Source: Bacillota bacterium (GTDB taxonomy: Bacteria; Bacillota; Dehalobacteriia; UBA4068; UBA4997). Taken from it: a stretch of DNA of 43,083 nt. Location: NCBI GenBank assembly GCA_017397935.1, contig JAFQHN010000001.1, forward strand, positions 83,134 to 126,216, given 5' to 3'. The notes under the pieces were generated by a model. That model was not told the origin of the DNA and did no database searches. It saw only the letters and a list, made by a program, of their open reading frames with translations. A program made the translations under genes and the position numbers. Shown one piece after another: positions 7,121-15,626 of this stretch. Position 1 is the first letter of the stretch. Every line of letters begins with the position of its first letter.

Positions 7121-7159
7121 TTTACATAAAATTGACGAGAATTTTACACGAATTTGATA
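7121..7159 (+). promoter_or_regulatory. PhoP/PhoB-like box: four half-sites with 11-bp spacing
   Basis: TTTACA (7121-7126), TTGACG (7132-7137), TTTACA (7143-7148) and TTGATA (7154-7159) are each separated by exactly 5 bp. This is the architecture of Pho regulon boxes (TT-A/T/C-ACA N5 repeats in Bacillus; CTGTCAT-type 11-mers in E. coli). The following gene is a phosphate transporter. Because the boxes lie downstream of the TATAAT at 7084, regulator binding could repress that promoter or activate another about 7174-7179. Confidence 0.7.
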
Positions 7160-7249
7160 AATGAGCAATTTGATAGATAAGCCCTGAAAATCACTCGGCA
7201 GCCTGTTCTCTGCCCGATTGGGCCGGGTAACGATATTGGAGGTAATATA

Positions 7250-8293
7250 ATGGACTTAGCCTTGTTTTGGTCACAGATGACCGCAAACCCGCTGCTTTTT
7301 TTGGCAGTAACGCTGACGCTTGGTGTTATTTTGGTTAACGGCTGGACTGACGCGCCCAACGCCATCGCCACCTGCGTGGTGACCCGGTGTATGCCGGCCG
7401 GTCATGCTATTTTTATGGCGGCAGTTTTTAATTTTCTCGGTGTATTTGTGATGACCAAGATAAACGCGTCGGTGGCGGAAACGATTACCAAGATGGTGGA
7501 CTTTGGCAGTGACCCGGAGGAGGCAATTATTGCAATCAGTGCCGCGATGTTTGCCATTGTTACCTGGGCGACGCTGGCCTGGGTGTTCGGTATCCCGACA
7601 TCGGAGAGCCATGCGTTGATTGCCGGCCTTTCCGGCAGCGCTATTGCCTTGCACGGCAGCCTGGCCGGTGTAAACCCCGACCAGTGGGTGAAGGTGCTTT
7701 ACGGCATTGTGATTTCGGTTTCGCTGGGTTTTGGTATGGGCTGGCTGATTTGTAAGCTGGTGACCAAGCTGTTTTATCACATGGAGCGCCGCAAGACTGA
7801 GCCGATTTTCCGCTATGCCCAGATTTTTGGCGCCATTTACAGCGCTTTTATGCACGGCGCGCAGGACGGCCAGAAGTTTATGGGTGTAATTTTGCTGTGT
7901 GTTTTCTTATCTAACGGTGAGACGCCGCACGCAGTAATGCCTCCGGATTGGCTGATGCTGTTGTGCTCGGTGATTATGGGTGTGGGCACGGCCATTGGCG
8001 GCAAGAAGATTATTAAATCTGTGGGCATGGATATGGTAAAGTTGGAGAAATATCAGGGCTTTGCGGCGGACATTGCGGCCTCGACCTCGCTGCTGTTCTG
8101 CTCTACTTTCAGTTTGCCGGTATCTACCACCCACGCCAAAACTACCGCCATTATGGGCGTTGGTGCGGTACGCCGTTTGAGAGCCATCAACTTTGCGGTG
8201 GTTAAGGATATGGTTATGACCTGGCTGCTGACCTTCCCCGGCTGCGGTCTGATTGGCTTTGTTATGACCAAAATCTTCCTCTGGATCTTTTAA
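7250..8293 (+). CDS. pit: PiT-family inorganic phosphate transporter
   Basis: Membrane symporter that takes up metal-phosphate or phosphate with a cation. The 347-residue length suits the shorter bacterial PiT proteins. The two inverted signature regions are visible: NGWTDAPNAIATCV near residues 29-42 and STTHAKTTAIMGVG near 291-304, with about 10 hydrophobic segments between and around. GGAGG lies 9 nt before ATG 7250. It is followed, after 278 bp of repeats, by its usual DUF47 partner, and it is preceded by a PhoP-like box. Affinity and cation are not deducible. Confidence 0.93.
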   Translation: MDLALFWSQMTANPLLFLAVTLTLGVILVNGWTDAPNAIATCVVTRCMPAGHAIFMAAVFNFLGVFVMTKINASVAETITKMVDFGSDPEEAIIAISAAMFAIVTWATLAWVFGIPTSESHALIAGLSGSAIALHGSLAGVNPDQWVKVLYGIVISVSLGFGMGWLICKLVTKLFYHMERRKTEPIFRYAQIFGAIYSAFMHGAQDGQKFMGVILLCVFLSNGETPHAVMPPDWLMLLCSVIMGVGTAIGGKKIIKSVGMDMVKLEKYQGFAADIAASTSLLFCSTFSLPVSTTHAKTTAIMGVGAVRRLRAINFAVVKDMVMTWLLTFPGCGLIGFVMTKIFLWIF

Positions 8294-8545
8294 GCATAAC
8301 TACTTTTGGTGTTCTACTGGAAGGTTAGATATAGAACTTACATAGCGGTGCTATTGAACTTTGGACGATTTTTGAGCATACCTACATTAGGTTATCTAAT
8401 GTGAGGTTGAGTAAAAAATTACATATAGGTGCTATTGAAATTTGGATAACTTTTAACCGTGACCGCGTTTGTGTCATATAATATTGAAATTGATGTGGAT
8501 TTTAAGCTGAACTACCTTGGGTTGTCTGATGTAGTGCGGTATAAA
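8288..8545 (+). repeat. ~82-bp tandem repeats between PiT and DUF47 genes
   Basis: TTTTAAGCATAACTAC begins inside the pit stop codon at 8288, and a variant starts at 8370 (82 bp on). GGTGCTATTGA occurs at 8347 and 8428 (81 bp). A further degraded start is at 8451 and a partial copy at 8500. The first ~30 bp are shared with the region after fabK (3060-3090). There is no coding signal in this 278-bp gap. Confidence 0.7.
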
Positions 8546-8571
8546 AGAATGGAAAGGAAATTGATGCTATT

Positions 8572-9192
8572 ATGGCAAAAGCAGACCGTTTATTTTTTGA
8601 GAATTTGATTGAATCGGCAGAATATGCCTGCCAGGCGGCGGATTATCTGGTGAGCTGTCTTTCCGACTATCATCCGGACAATGTTAAGACCATGCTGGAC
8701 ACCATGCATGAATTTGAGCACGCCGGTGACCATAAGAAGCACCAGATGGCCGAAATGCTGGCCAGGGCTTTTGTGACCCCGATTGACCGCGAGGATTTGG
8801 ACTTGCTGAGCCAGAACATTGACGATGTTACTGACAGCATTGAGGAGATTTTGCAGGCATTTTATATGTATAAAATCAACAGCAGCACCCAGGACGCCAT
8901 CAACTTTGCGAAGAAGATTGCGGCTTGCTGCCGTTTGATGAAGCAGGTTTTGGAGGAGTTTATCAACTTTAAGAAGCCGGAGAAGCTGCATAACCTGATT
9001 GTGGAGCTGAACAGCCTGGAAGAAGAATGTGACGTGCTGTATATTGACTCTACCATGCGTCTGAATGATGCGTTCTCGGATGCGCTGACGGTAATCTCCT
9101 GGCGGGAAATTTACAACCGCATGGAGAACTGCGCCGATTCTTGCGAGCATATCGGTGATTGCATTGACACCGTGGTAATGAAGAATAGCTAA
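8572..9192 (+). CDS. DUF47 (PhoU-like) phosphate transport accessory protein
   Basis: A 206-residue all-helical protein. DUF47 proteins are distant PhoU relatives, usually encoded with PiT transporters and thought to modulate them. Characteristic acidic helices are seen: EFEHAGDHKKHQ (the E-x2-x-D metal-site type), SQNIDDVTDSIEEI, and near the C-terminus NRMENCADSCEHIGDCI. In Sinorhizobium the equivalent orfA-pit operon is PhoB-repressed. Here the order is pit first. The last codons are tandemly duplicated after the stop (9192-9205). Confidence 0.92.
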   Translation: MAKADRLFFENLIESAEYACQAADYLVSCLSDYHPDNVKTMLDTMHEFEHAGDHKKHQMAEMLARAFVTPIDREDLDLLSQNIDDVTDSIEEILQAFYMYKINSSTQDAINFAKKIAACCRLMKQVLEEFINFKKPEKLHNLIVELNSLEEECDVLYIDSTMRLNDAFSDALTVISWREIYNRMENCADSCEHIGDCIDTVVMKNS

Positions 9193-9238
9193 TGAAGAAC
9201 AGCTAATGCAAAAATTGCGGTATGAAAACCGCTTTTGC
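9178..9238 (+). terminator. duplicated gene tail plus hairpin after DUF47
   Basis: ATGAAGAATAGCTA (9178-9191), which includes the stop, is repeated as ATGAAGAACAGCTA (9192-9205). GCAAAAATTGCGG (9208-9220) then pairs with CCGCTTTTGC (9229-9238) apart from a bulge. The T-tract is weak, so read-through into the DUF368 gene is likely. Confidence 0.6.
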
Positions 9239-9280
9239 CTAATAGAATAAGAATAAAAAGAGAAAAGAAAGCCAATATCC

Positions 9281-10126
9281 ATGATTTCTCTAAAAAATTT
9301 CTTAAAAGGTGTGATTTGCGGTATCGGCGGGATTGCGCCGGGGTTATCCGGCAGCGTGCTGCTGGTTATTTTGGGCCTGTATGAGGATACTGTGCAGGCC
9401 ATTGGCACATTGTTCGGCAATTTGCGGCAGAATTTGCGTTTTCTGCTGCCGATTTGCGGCGGATTGCTTTGCGGTGTGCTGTTGTTTAGTAAGCTTGTAA
9501 ACTTTTTGCTGCAAAACTATGAGTTTGCGACACGCTATGCGTTTTTGGGGTTGATTTTGGGCACGGTGCCTCTGTTCTTCCGCCAGGCGACCAAGCACGG
9601 TTTTGCGCGGCGGCATTGGCTGCTGACCTTGGGGGCGATGGCGGCCGGTTTTTGGCTGTTTGGCTTAAACCGCGGGTTGTTCCCGACTTTGACCGAGGCG
9701 ACGCTGTGGCAGGCGGTGCTGCTTGGTGCGGTGGTGGCCGGGTCATCGGTGATACCGGGGGTGGACAGTGCGGCGATACTTTCTGCCTTGGGGTTGTATG
9801 AGCTGTATGTGGAATCATTGGCGAGTGTGGATTTGCTGGTGCTGCTGCCGGCGGCCTTGGGTTTGGCCGGGGGTGCGCTTATCTTCTCGGCGGTGATGAA
9901 TCAACTGCTGCACAGGGCATATACGCCGACCTTTGCGGTGATTTTTGGCCTGTTTTTGTCGGTGATCCCCAGCGTGTTGAATGATAGCTGCCGAATCTTA
10001 TCGCTGAGGGATGGGGCGACGGCGCTGCTGCCGGCGGTGCTGGGTTTTGTAATCTCCGCCTATCTGGGAGATATTGGCGGCAATAACCGGCGCATTAAGA
10101 AATTCTGGCGGCGGCGGAAAATATAG
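9281..10126 (+). CDS. DUF368 membrane protein, candidate polyprenyl-phosphate flippase (PopT type)
   Basis: A 281-residue protein with eight or more hydrophobic segments. The two repeated DUF368 signatures are clear: GIAPGLSGSVLLVILGLYE near residues 18-36 and VIPGVDSAAILSALGLYE near 158-175. Published work on DUF368 (PopT) and DedA-type UptA proteins links them to recycling undecaprenyl phosphate across the membrane for wall synthesis; I infer that role. It follows pit and DUF47 on the same strand. The cluster may co-regulate phosphate status and carrier recycling, although the join is only positional. The start at 9281 lacks a strong ribosome site (AAAGAAAG). Confidence 0.85.
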   Translation: MISLKNFLKGVICGIGGIAPGLSGSVLLVILGLYEDTVQAIGTLFGNLRQNLRFLLPICGGLLCGVLLFSKLVNFLLQNYEFATRYAFLGLILGTVPLFFRQATKHGFARRHWLLTLGAMAAGFWLFGLNRGLFPTLTEATLWQAVLLGAVVAGSSVIPGVDSAAILSALGLYELYVESLASVDLLVLLPAALGLAGGALIFSAVMNQLLHRAYTPTFAVIFGLFLSVIPSVLNDSCRILSLRDGATALLPAVLGFVISAYLGDIGGNNRRIKKFWRRRKI

Positions 10127-10132
10127 CAGAAA

Positions 10133-10166
10133 AAAGCCGGGTGTGCAGATTGCATATCCCGGTTTG
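10133..10166 (+). terminator. terminator after DUF368
   Basis: AAAGCCGGG (10133-10141) pairs with CCCGGTTT (10158-10165) around a 16-nt loop. The T-tract is short, so strength is uncertain. Confidence 0.55.
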
Positions 10167-10232
10167 TTATGTTAAAATCAAAAGTAAGAGGCGAAGATGA
10201 CGCCAAAATATGGGTTGAGGGAGGTTTTTGGG

Positions 10233-10748
10233 ATGACTGAGGAGAAAGTTTTGACGGCGGCTGAGCAAATTCAGCAGGCTGAGGAAGTGGCCCGTGGGTA
10301 TTTTAAGCAGGGTTTGAACTGCTCGGAGTGTGTGTTGGCCAGCTTTTTGGAGGTGCATGGCAGCGAGCTGCCGCATGAGGTGATGACGCTTTGCACCGGT
10401 TTTGGCGGCGGCATGGGCCATACGCAGAACAACTGCGGTGCGGTGGCCGGTGCGGTTATGGCGCTTTCTACGGTGGTGGGGCGGACTGACCCCCTGGCCA
10501 AGGAGACTATGGAGGAGCGCGTGGCCGAGCTGCAACAGGGCGTGTACCCCAAGGTGGGGGCGCTGGTGCAGGATATGGAGGCGTTGCAGGGCACGCTGAT
10601 TTGCCGCGAGCTGTGTGAGCCGCACGGCGGTTTTGAGAGCAAGGAGCGCAAGAAGAACTGCATGAAGCTGATTGGGGCGTGTGCGGCGCTGGCTATGAAG
10701 CACGCATTGATGGCTGAGGGTAAGCTGACCGAGGAAGCGGCTGAGTAA
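10233..10748 (+). CDS. C_GCAxxG_C_C family redox-type protein
   Basis: 171 residues from ATG 10233, which has GGGAGG 9 nt upstream; an in-frame ATG at 10197 would add 12 residues before the usual family start. The family pattern is complete: an early NCSECV pair, TLCTGFGGGMGH, NNCGAVAGAVMAL (the GCAxxG-type core, here CGAVAG), then LICRELC and the final NCMKLIGACAAL. The invariant cysteines suggest a metal or redox cofactor. The biochemical role of the family is not established. It is a single-gene unit ending at a strong terminator shared with the convergent patatin gene. Confidence 0.88.
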   Translation: MTEEKVLTAAEQIQQAEEVARGYFKQGLNCSECVLASFLEVHGSELPHEVMTLCTGFGGGMGHTQNNCGAVAGAVMALSTVVGRTDPLAKETMEERVAELQQGVYPKVGALVQDMEALQGTLICRELCEPHGGFESKERKKNCMKLIGACAALAMKHALMAEGKLTEEAAE

Positions 10749-10770
10749 TCCCCGGCGAAAATGAAATAAG

Positions 10771-10814
10771 AAACGGCATGGTTGCCTCTGATGAGAGGGC
10801 CGTGCCGTTTTTTT
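10771..10814. terminator. terminator between convergent genes
   Basis: AAACGGCA-GG (10771 onward) pairs with CC-TGCCGTTT (to 10810), followed by T7 on plus. It can also stop transcription of the patatin operon from the other side. Confidence 0.85.
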
Positions 10815-10822
10815 ATGGGGAT

Positions 10823-11593
10823 TTATAAGAGGGCGAGAATGTCGTTAATCTTCTCGGCGGCCTCACGGCGGCCACAATCCAGCGCCCAATCTGCCTTGGC
10901 GATGTCAATGGAGCCGATATATTCATCCATGGGGGTCAGCAGCACATCGGCGGCATAAGCGGAACTGTTCTTTTTGCCCATAACGTCGATGGAGCGTTGG
11001 ATGACATTGATGATGTTGGGCTTGGGGATGGGCGGCTTCTGGCCTTTGGGGGTGTCTAAATCAATGCCGATAACCACATCGGCGCCCATGTCTCGCAGCA
11101 GCTGACAGGGGCAGTTATCGACCAGACAGCCGTCGACATACAGCACACCGCGGTAATCTACCGGCGTAAACACCCCGGGAATGGCCGAGGAGGCGTGAAT
11201 GGCGCGCCAAATGGGGCCTTCGTCAAAGACCTTTATTTGGGCGCTGTTAAGGTCGGTCGCCACGATGCGCAGGGGGATTGGGGTGTCCTCGATATTTTGG
11301 CCCTTGGTCATCAGGCGGGCAAATTCAGCGTAATTGCCGCCGTTGGTGAGGCCTTTATGCGAGGGGGAGATGTTCATAATCAGGCGTAAATCCATGTTTT
11401 GCATCAGCTTGGCCAGAAAATTGCCCTTATAACCGCAGGCGTACAGCGAGGCCATCATCGAGCCGATGGAAGTGCCGGCCACCATATCGGCACGGATGCC
11501 GCGTTTATCCAGCTCCTCGATCAAACCGATGTGGGCCATGCCGCGGATGCCGCCGCCGCCGAAGGCGATGCCCAGCTTTTTGCGGGCGCTCAC
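10823..11593 (-). CDS. patatin-like phospholipase (RssA/NTE family)
   Basis: A serine acyl-hydrolase of 256 residues. The oxyanion loop GGGGIRG is at residues 12-18, the nucleophile elbow GTSIG at 40-44 (Ser42) and the catalytic aspartate in YVDGC at Asp154, forming the Ser-Asp dyad of the family. It has no signal peptide, so it is cytoplasmic or peripheral. The start codon is GTG 11593, overlapping the dapF stop (GTGA), which implies translational coupling. The substrate is unknown; lipid hydrolysis is inferred from the family. Confidence 0.92.
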   Translation of the reverse strand: MSARKKLGIAFGGGGIRGMAHIGLIEELDKRGIRADMVAGTSIGSMMASLYACGYKGNFLAKLMQNMDLRLIMNISPSHKGLTNGGNYAEFARLMTKGQNIEDTPIPLRIVATDLNSAQIKVFDEGPIWRAIHASSAIPGVFTPVDYRGVLYVDGCLVDNCPCQLLRDMGADVVIGIDLDTPKGQKPPIPKPNIINVIQRSIDVMGKKNSSAYAADVLLTPMDEYIGSIDIAKADWALDCGRREAAEKINDILALL

Positions 11594-12453
11594 AGCAGTA
11601 CCTCGCCGTTAAAGCTGAATGCTGCGGGGCCGGTCATGAATACGGATTGTTGGGGCTGCCAGCAGATTTGCAGGGTGCCGCCGTCCAGATGGAGGTTTAC
11701 GGGGCTTTCTGCGCGGCCGGTTAGAATAGCCGCCACCGCAGTGGCGCAGGCACCCGTGCCGCAGGCCAGAGTTTCGCCGGCGCCGCGCTCCCAGACGCGC
11801 ATACGGATGTTGTGCTTATCCTGCACATGAGCGAATTCAATGTTGGCCTTGGCGGGGAAGATGGGGTGCTTTTCCAGCAGGGGGCCGTAAGTGGCCACCG
11901 GGAAATCCTGGGGGGCGGTGTCTATGAAAATTACCGCGTGGGGGTTGCCCATGGACACGGCCGAGAAGTTAAACTGTTGGCCCAGAACCTCTACGGGGCA
12001 ATCCAGAAGCTGATCGCCGGGCAGGGTGCAGGGGATTTCTTGCGGTTTTAAGTGCGGCAGTCCCATATCTACCTGTACCGTGCCGCAGTTTTTCTCATCG
12101 TCGGCCGAGAGCAGGGTGGGACGGATGAGGCCGGCGGGTGTCAACATTCTAAGCTCTCCTGCCTGGGTAATGCTCAGCCGGGCCGCAAACAGCGCCGCAC
12201 AGCGTGCCCCGTTGCCGCACATCTCGGCCTGCGAGCCGTCCGGTTGGTATAATGTCATGCGAAAATCGTAGCCTTCGGCCGGGGTAAGGGTGATGATGCC
12301 GTCGGCGCCGATGCCGAAGTGGCGGTCGCACAGGCGGATGGCCAAATCGCTGAGGTTGGCGGGGAGATGTTGGTTGAAGCCGTCCAGCATGATGAAATCG
12401 TTGCCGCAGCCGTGCATTTTGCTGAAAGTTAATTTATGGTTACCGTTGGTCAT
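11590..12453 (-). CDS. dapF: diaminopimelate epimerase
   Basis: Converts LL-diaminopimelate to the meso form for lysine and peptidoglycan synthesis. The 287-residue protein has both catalytic cysteines: Cys79 in EMCGNGARC and Cys231 in TLACGTGACA. KMHGCGNDF at the N-terminus is the family opening. AAAGGAG lies 9 nt before ATG 12453. It lies after an XRE gene and is coupled to the patatin gene. No other lysine gene is near, so the grouping is not a biosynthetic operon. Confidence 0.97.
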   Translation of the reverse strand: MTNGNHKLTFSKMHGCGNDFIMLDGFNQHLPANLSDLAIRLCDRHFGIGADGIITLTPAEGYDFRMTLYQPDGSQAEMCGNGARCAALFAARLSITQAGELRMLTPAGLIRPTLLSADDEKNCGTVQVDMGLPHLKPQEIPCTLPGDQLLDCPVEVLGQQFNFSAVSMGNPHAVIFIDTAPQDFPVATYGPLLEKHPIFPAKANIEFAHVQDKHNIRMRVWERGAGETLACGTGACATAVAAILTGRAESPVNLHLDGGTLQICWQPQQSVFMTGPAAFSFNGEVLL

Positions 12454-12523
12454 TTGGTGTCACTCCTTTGGGGCGGATTTTTATGGGCCCTTATGCAATT
12501 ATATGCACGCCGGGCCGAAATTA

Positions 12524-12763
12524 TCAGAGATTGGGGATTTGGGTGCGCTGTTGGGCGGCGGTAATGAAATCGGCCAGCTCAATCTGCAAGCCATCGCACA
12601 GCGCCAGCAGGGTTAAGATGCCGGGGTTGTGGCTTTGGCCTGAGAGAATGTTTTTGACGGTTGAGATCGGCACCCCGGAAATCTCGGCCAGTTGGGTGAT
12701 GGTTAAATTGCGCTCTTGGCAGAGGCTGAGAATTTCCATATTGATGGCCAGCCGAAAATCCAT
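12524..12763 (-). CDS. XRE-family transcriptional regulator
   Basis: A 79-residue DNA-binding protein consisting almost only of an HTH_3 domain: LCQERNLTITQLAEISGVP (helices 1-2), STVKNILSGQSHNPG (recognition helix) and LLALCDGLQIELADF. CGGAGGG lies 9 nt before ATG 12763. It sits between the DUF4825-like gene and dapF on the same strand and could regulate this cluster, though no operator is obvious. Confidence 0.9.
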   Translation of the reverse strand: MDFRLAINMEILSLCQERNLTITQLAEISGVPISTVKNILSGQSHNPGILTLLALCDGLQIELADFITAAQQRTQIPNL

Positions 12764-12818
12764 AATGAGACCCTCCGTATTTATGATTAAATATGTTGTT
12801 TTTATGCATAATTTTGCA

Positions 12819-13451
12819 TTATGCGTCGGTGTCAGGGGTTAAGGGGTGGGCGGCGAAGAAGGCATCGCGGCGGTCCTTGTTATCTACGCCGTCGGTGATT
12901 AAAATTTGCTGCCAATCCTCGGCGGTGCTGATTTCATCAAGCGCGCGATTATCGAAGAATGTGGTCGATTCATCGCGGGTGATGAAGCAGCTGGGGTATT
13001 TGTAGCCCTCCACATTGATTTCGATGATATCCAGATTGCGCACCAGCGCAAACAGGGCGGAGCTGTTATACATAACGATCTGGCGGCAGTTTTCCTCCGA
13101 CCAGAAGTCGGCGTACTCCTCCTCGGTGCAGGCGCTGCGCTCGGTGAGAGCGTATTTGACCGTCAGCTTGTCCAGCGTGATGTCGAAGGTGCTGAGGAAC
13201 AGGCCGGCGGGCAGCTTATCGCGCAGTAAACTGCGGATTTTGGTGGATTCGCCGATGTTAATGCCTTTTTGGGCCAGCAGCTCGTCGATGTTTTCACTGC
13301 TTACCATTTTTTTGTAAAGCTCGCTGTCCTGAAACTCGCTCTGCTGCGGTTGGAACAGGGGCGGTACTACCAAAATTATGCCGCAAATGATGACCAACAG
13401 GGTGCAAATCAGCAGGACACCCTCTTGGCGCAGCTTGCGTTTTTTTGCCAT
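12819..13451 (-). CDS. membrane-anchored DUF4825-like protein
   Basis: A 210-residue protein with a basic N-terminus and one membrane helix (residues ~11-31, GVLLICTLLVIICGIILVV), followed by an exported or extracytoplasmic domain. The segment YNSSALFALVRNLDIIEINVE with a later YKYPSCFITRDE resembles the DUF4825 domain (moderate, from memory). AAAAGGAG lies 7 nt upstream of ATG 13451. It has no catalytic motif. Its place among GNAT-fold genes and dapF hints at an envelope role, but that is a guess. Confidence 0.7.
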   Translation of the reverse strand: MAKKRKLRQEGVLLICTLLVIICGIILVVPPLFQPQQSEFQDSELYKKMVSSENIDELLAQKGINIGESTKIRSLLRDKLPAGLFLSTFDITLDKLTVKYALTERSACTEEEYADFWSEENCRQIVMYNSSALFALVRNLDIIEINVEGYKYPSCFITRDESTTFFDNRALDEISTAEDWQQILITDGVDNKDRRDAFFAAHPLTPDTDA

Positions 13452-13612
13452 GCTTTTCTCCTTTTTATGAACCGTAAAAAGTTATAATTTCTACACAACA
13501 ACACATATACACAGAATTTTTATACACAAAATATGTAGTTTGTGGAACTGAAAGGCCGCTGCGGTTGATGTATTGAAATGCAGTTTTGCTGTGATAATAT
13601 AAAGTCGGCGGC

Positions 13613-14605
13613 TTAGAAATATTCGTAAAAATAAGCCGGAATTTTCGGCCAAACTGCGTCATCATCGGCGGCGTTACATACATTAAAATTGTAACACTCG
13701 GCGGGGTGTGCCGTCAAGGGCTTTGCCATGGCAAATGGCTGCACCTGCCAGCCGGCGTTGTTCTCGGGCAGGATGGTGCAGAGGGCTGGGCTGTCGGGCA
13801 TGATCAGCAGGCACTTGGGGGTGTCCTCGCGGTAATCGTGGGCAAGTTGGCGCAGCAAATCGACCGCCGCACGGTGGCTGCTGTAAGCCAGCTCGCGCAC
13901 AAAGATGCCGTCGGGTGTGGTGGTGTAAAGCGCGTAGGCACGCGGTTTTTGCGACTTATCGTAAGCCAACAGCAGCATTCCCCGGTCGGCCAGATGGTCG
14001 GTCAGCAGCAGCCGGCAGGTTGGCTCATCGCGCAGGGCGCGGCAGTTGAATTTGTCGGTCCACGCCGCATAGATTTGGCAGACCTCGGCGGCGGCGTCCT
14101 GCGGTTGCAGGAAGTGTGTCATCCGAAAATCACCGCTGGGCGGCAGCAGAAAATGCTCGTTGAAATCCAGCTGATAGCGGCGCAGGTAGGCGAAAAAGCG
14201 GAACCCCAGCGGCTGGTAGAACTCGGCGCGGAACGGTTTGAGGACACAGAACGGGTAGCCGGCCGCCCGCAGCTCATCGAAAAGGTGCTGTAACAGGCAG
14301 TATGCCAGCCCCCGGCGCTGGAATTTTTCGGCCGTGGCGACGCCCTGAATGTAAGGCACGGCGCAGGTTTGGCCGTTGATTTGCATTTGAACCTCGGGGG
14401 CGAAGGCCATGGCTGCCGGTTCGTCATCCACCAGCAACAGGCGCGCGAAATGGGGCCGGAAGCGGTTGGAGAAGTACCACGGAACGAAGCTGCCGTCGCG
14501 GTCTTCGGGGAAATTTTGCCGCCAAAGGGATTGCATAAATTCTAAATCCTGCGGGAGAGGCTGGCGGATAGTGATTTGCATATCGGAGTTATAATTATTC
14601 ATCAT
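13613..14605 (-). CDS. GNAT N-acetyltransferase, Eis-like two-domain form
   Basis: About 330 residues. The N-terminal GNAT domain has the acetyl-CoA loop in VATAEKFQRRGLAYCLLQ (Q/R-x-x-G-x-A type), then RAEFYQPLGFRFF. The remaining ~180 residues form a second GNAT-like half, as in Eis-type enhanced acetyltransferases. I use ATG 14605, the third codon of the longer frame, because GGAGG at about 14,618 leaves proper spacing; its first codons overlap the end of the DUF2156 gene. Substrate unknown (an amine or lysine side chain is typical). Confidence 0.8.
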   Translation of the reverse strand: MMNNYNSDMQITIRQPLPQDLEFMQSLWRQNFPEDRDGSFVPWYFSNRFRPHFARLLLVDDEPAAMAFAPEVQMQINGQTCAVPYIQGVATAEKFQRRGLAYCLLQHLFDELRAAGYPFCVLKPFRAEFYQPLGFRFFAYLRRYQLDFNEHFLLPPSGDFRMTHFLQPQDAAAEVCQIYAAWTDKFNCRALRDEPTCRLLLTDHLADRGMLLLAYDKSQKPRAYALYTTTPDGIFVRELAYSSHRAAVDLLRQLAHDYREDTPKCLLIMPDSPALCTILPENNAGWQVQPFAMAKPLTAHPAECYNFNVCNAADDDAVWPKIPAYFYEYF

Positions 14606-15620
14606 GGTCATTAACCTCCGCGCGGTGGCAGTTGCCCGTGCAGGGCGTTAAAATATACTTCATCTCCAAGTGGTGGGGGAGATAACCCATCTTGGTGCGG
14701 CGCAGATTGGCCAGCCCCAGGTCCTCGGCGCGGTTGACAAACTGGAAATCCTGCCAGTATTCGGCCAAAAACATCTGGTTGATGGCGCTGTAAAGGCCTT
14801 TGATGTTACTGTTGGCCTTTTCAATCAGAATCGCCACGGTATCGTCGCTTAAAATCTCGCCGATGGCAAAGGCCTCGACGCGGTCATCCAGCAAAATCGC
14901 GGCGCCATACAAATCCAGCTCGTCCCAATGGCGGAACATCTGCTCGATGGCAGTGCGCTCCTGTACCAGCGTGGGAAATTGTGTGCAGTTGATTTGCTCG
15001 CACCAGAAATTGAGCGCGTGGCGGCACAACGGCAGCAGGGCGGGCGTCAGCGGCGCGAAGCGGTACTCCGGATAATTGCGTTTGAAGCTGTTAAGCTGGT
15101 TCTTTTGGGCGTGATATTTTTTGCCGGAGAGATTCGTTAAATCTGCAATATTATACACATAGTTGGCCGCATTGCGGTCATTGAAAATGTGGAATTGCTG
15201 CGGTAAAAGGCGGCTGATCAAATCGGAGTAGTGTTTGGTAACCTCGGTGAAAATCAGGGGCAGGCCGGAAGCGGCAGCGTAATTTTGCAGAGCCAGCAGG
15301 GGCCGCAGATATTTGTCATCGGGGCCTACCGGCGGCAGAAAAGAGGTTTTGCCCTGGTAGGTGGTGCGGAGCAGCAGCCAATCCTCAAAAATTGCCCAAT
15401 GATAAGCGTGCGGCTGCTGCCACGGAAAGAGCGTGTTGAAGGAGTGCTCGATGATGGTGGGCTTGATTTGGGAGAGGTAACTGTTCAGCAAAGCCTTGTC
15501 TTGCAGGCGTATCGGTTGAAAATCCAACGGTTGCGTCAGGTTTAATTGCGGCAGCTGATTTTGCATATTTATGCGCTTTTGTTGATGAGCCGCTTTGGTT
15601 TCGGAAATAATTCTGGTCAT
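14595..15620 (-). CDS. DUF2156 (phosphatidylglycerol lysyltransferase C-domain-like) protein
   Basis: A 341-residue cytoplasmic protein matching the soluble GNAT-fold DUF2156 domain, without the membrane half found in MprF. Recognisable parts are HSFNTLFPWQ and HWAIFEDWLLLR near the N-terminus, LSGKKYHAQKNQLNSFKRNYPEY, and NRAEDLGLANLRRTKMGYLPHH at the end. The ribosome site is weak (GCGAGG). It starts 6 bp after the upstream GNAT stop, so coupling is likely. An alternative ATG is 19 codons in. Possibly an aminoacyl or acyl transferase; substrate unknown. Confidence 0.88.
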   Translation of the reverse strand: MTRIISETKAAHQQKRINMQNQLPQLNLTQPLDFQPIRLQDKALLNSYLSQIKPTIIEHSFNTLFPWQQPHAYHWAIFEDWLLLRTTYQGKTSFLPPVGPDDKYLRPLLALQNYAAASGLPLIFTEVTKHYSDLISRLLPQQFHIFNDRNAANYVYNIADLTNLSGKKYHAQKNQLNSFKRNYPEYRFAPLTPALLPLCRHALNFWCEQINCTQFPTLVQERTAIEQMFRHWDELDLYGAAILLDDRVEAFAIGEILSDDTVAILIEKANSNIKGLYSAINQMFLAEYWQDFQFVNRAEDLGLANLRRTKMGYLPHHLEMKYILTPCTGNCHRAEVNDHDE

Positions 15621-15626
15621 GGAAAA

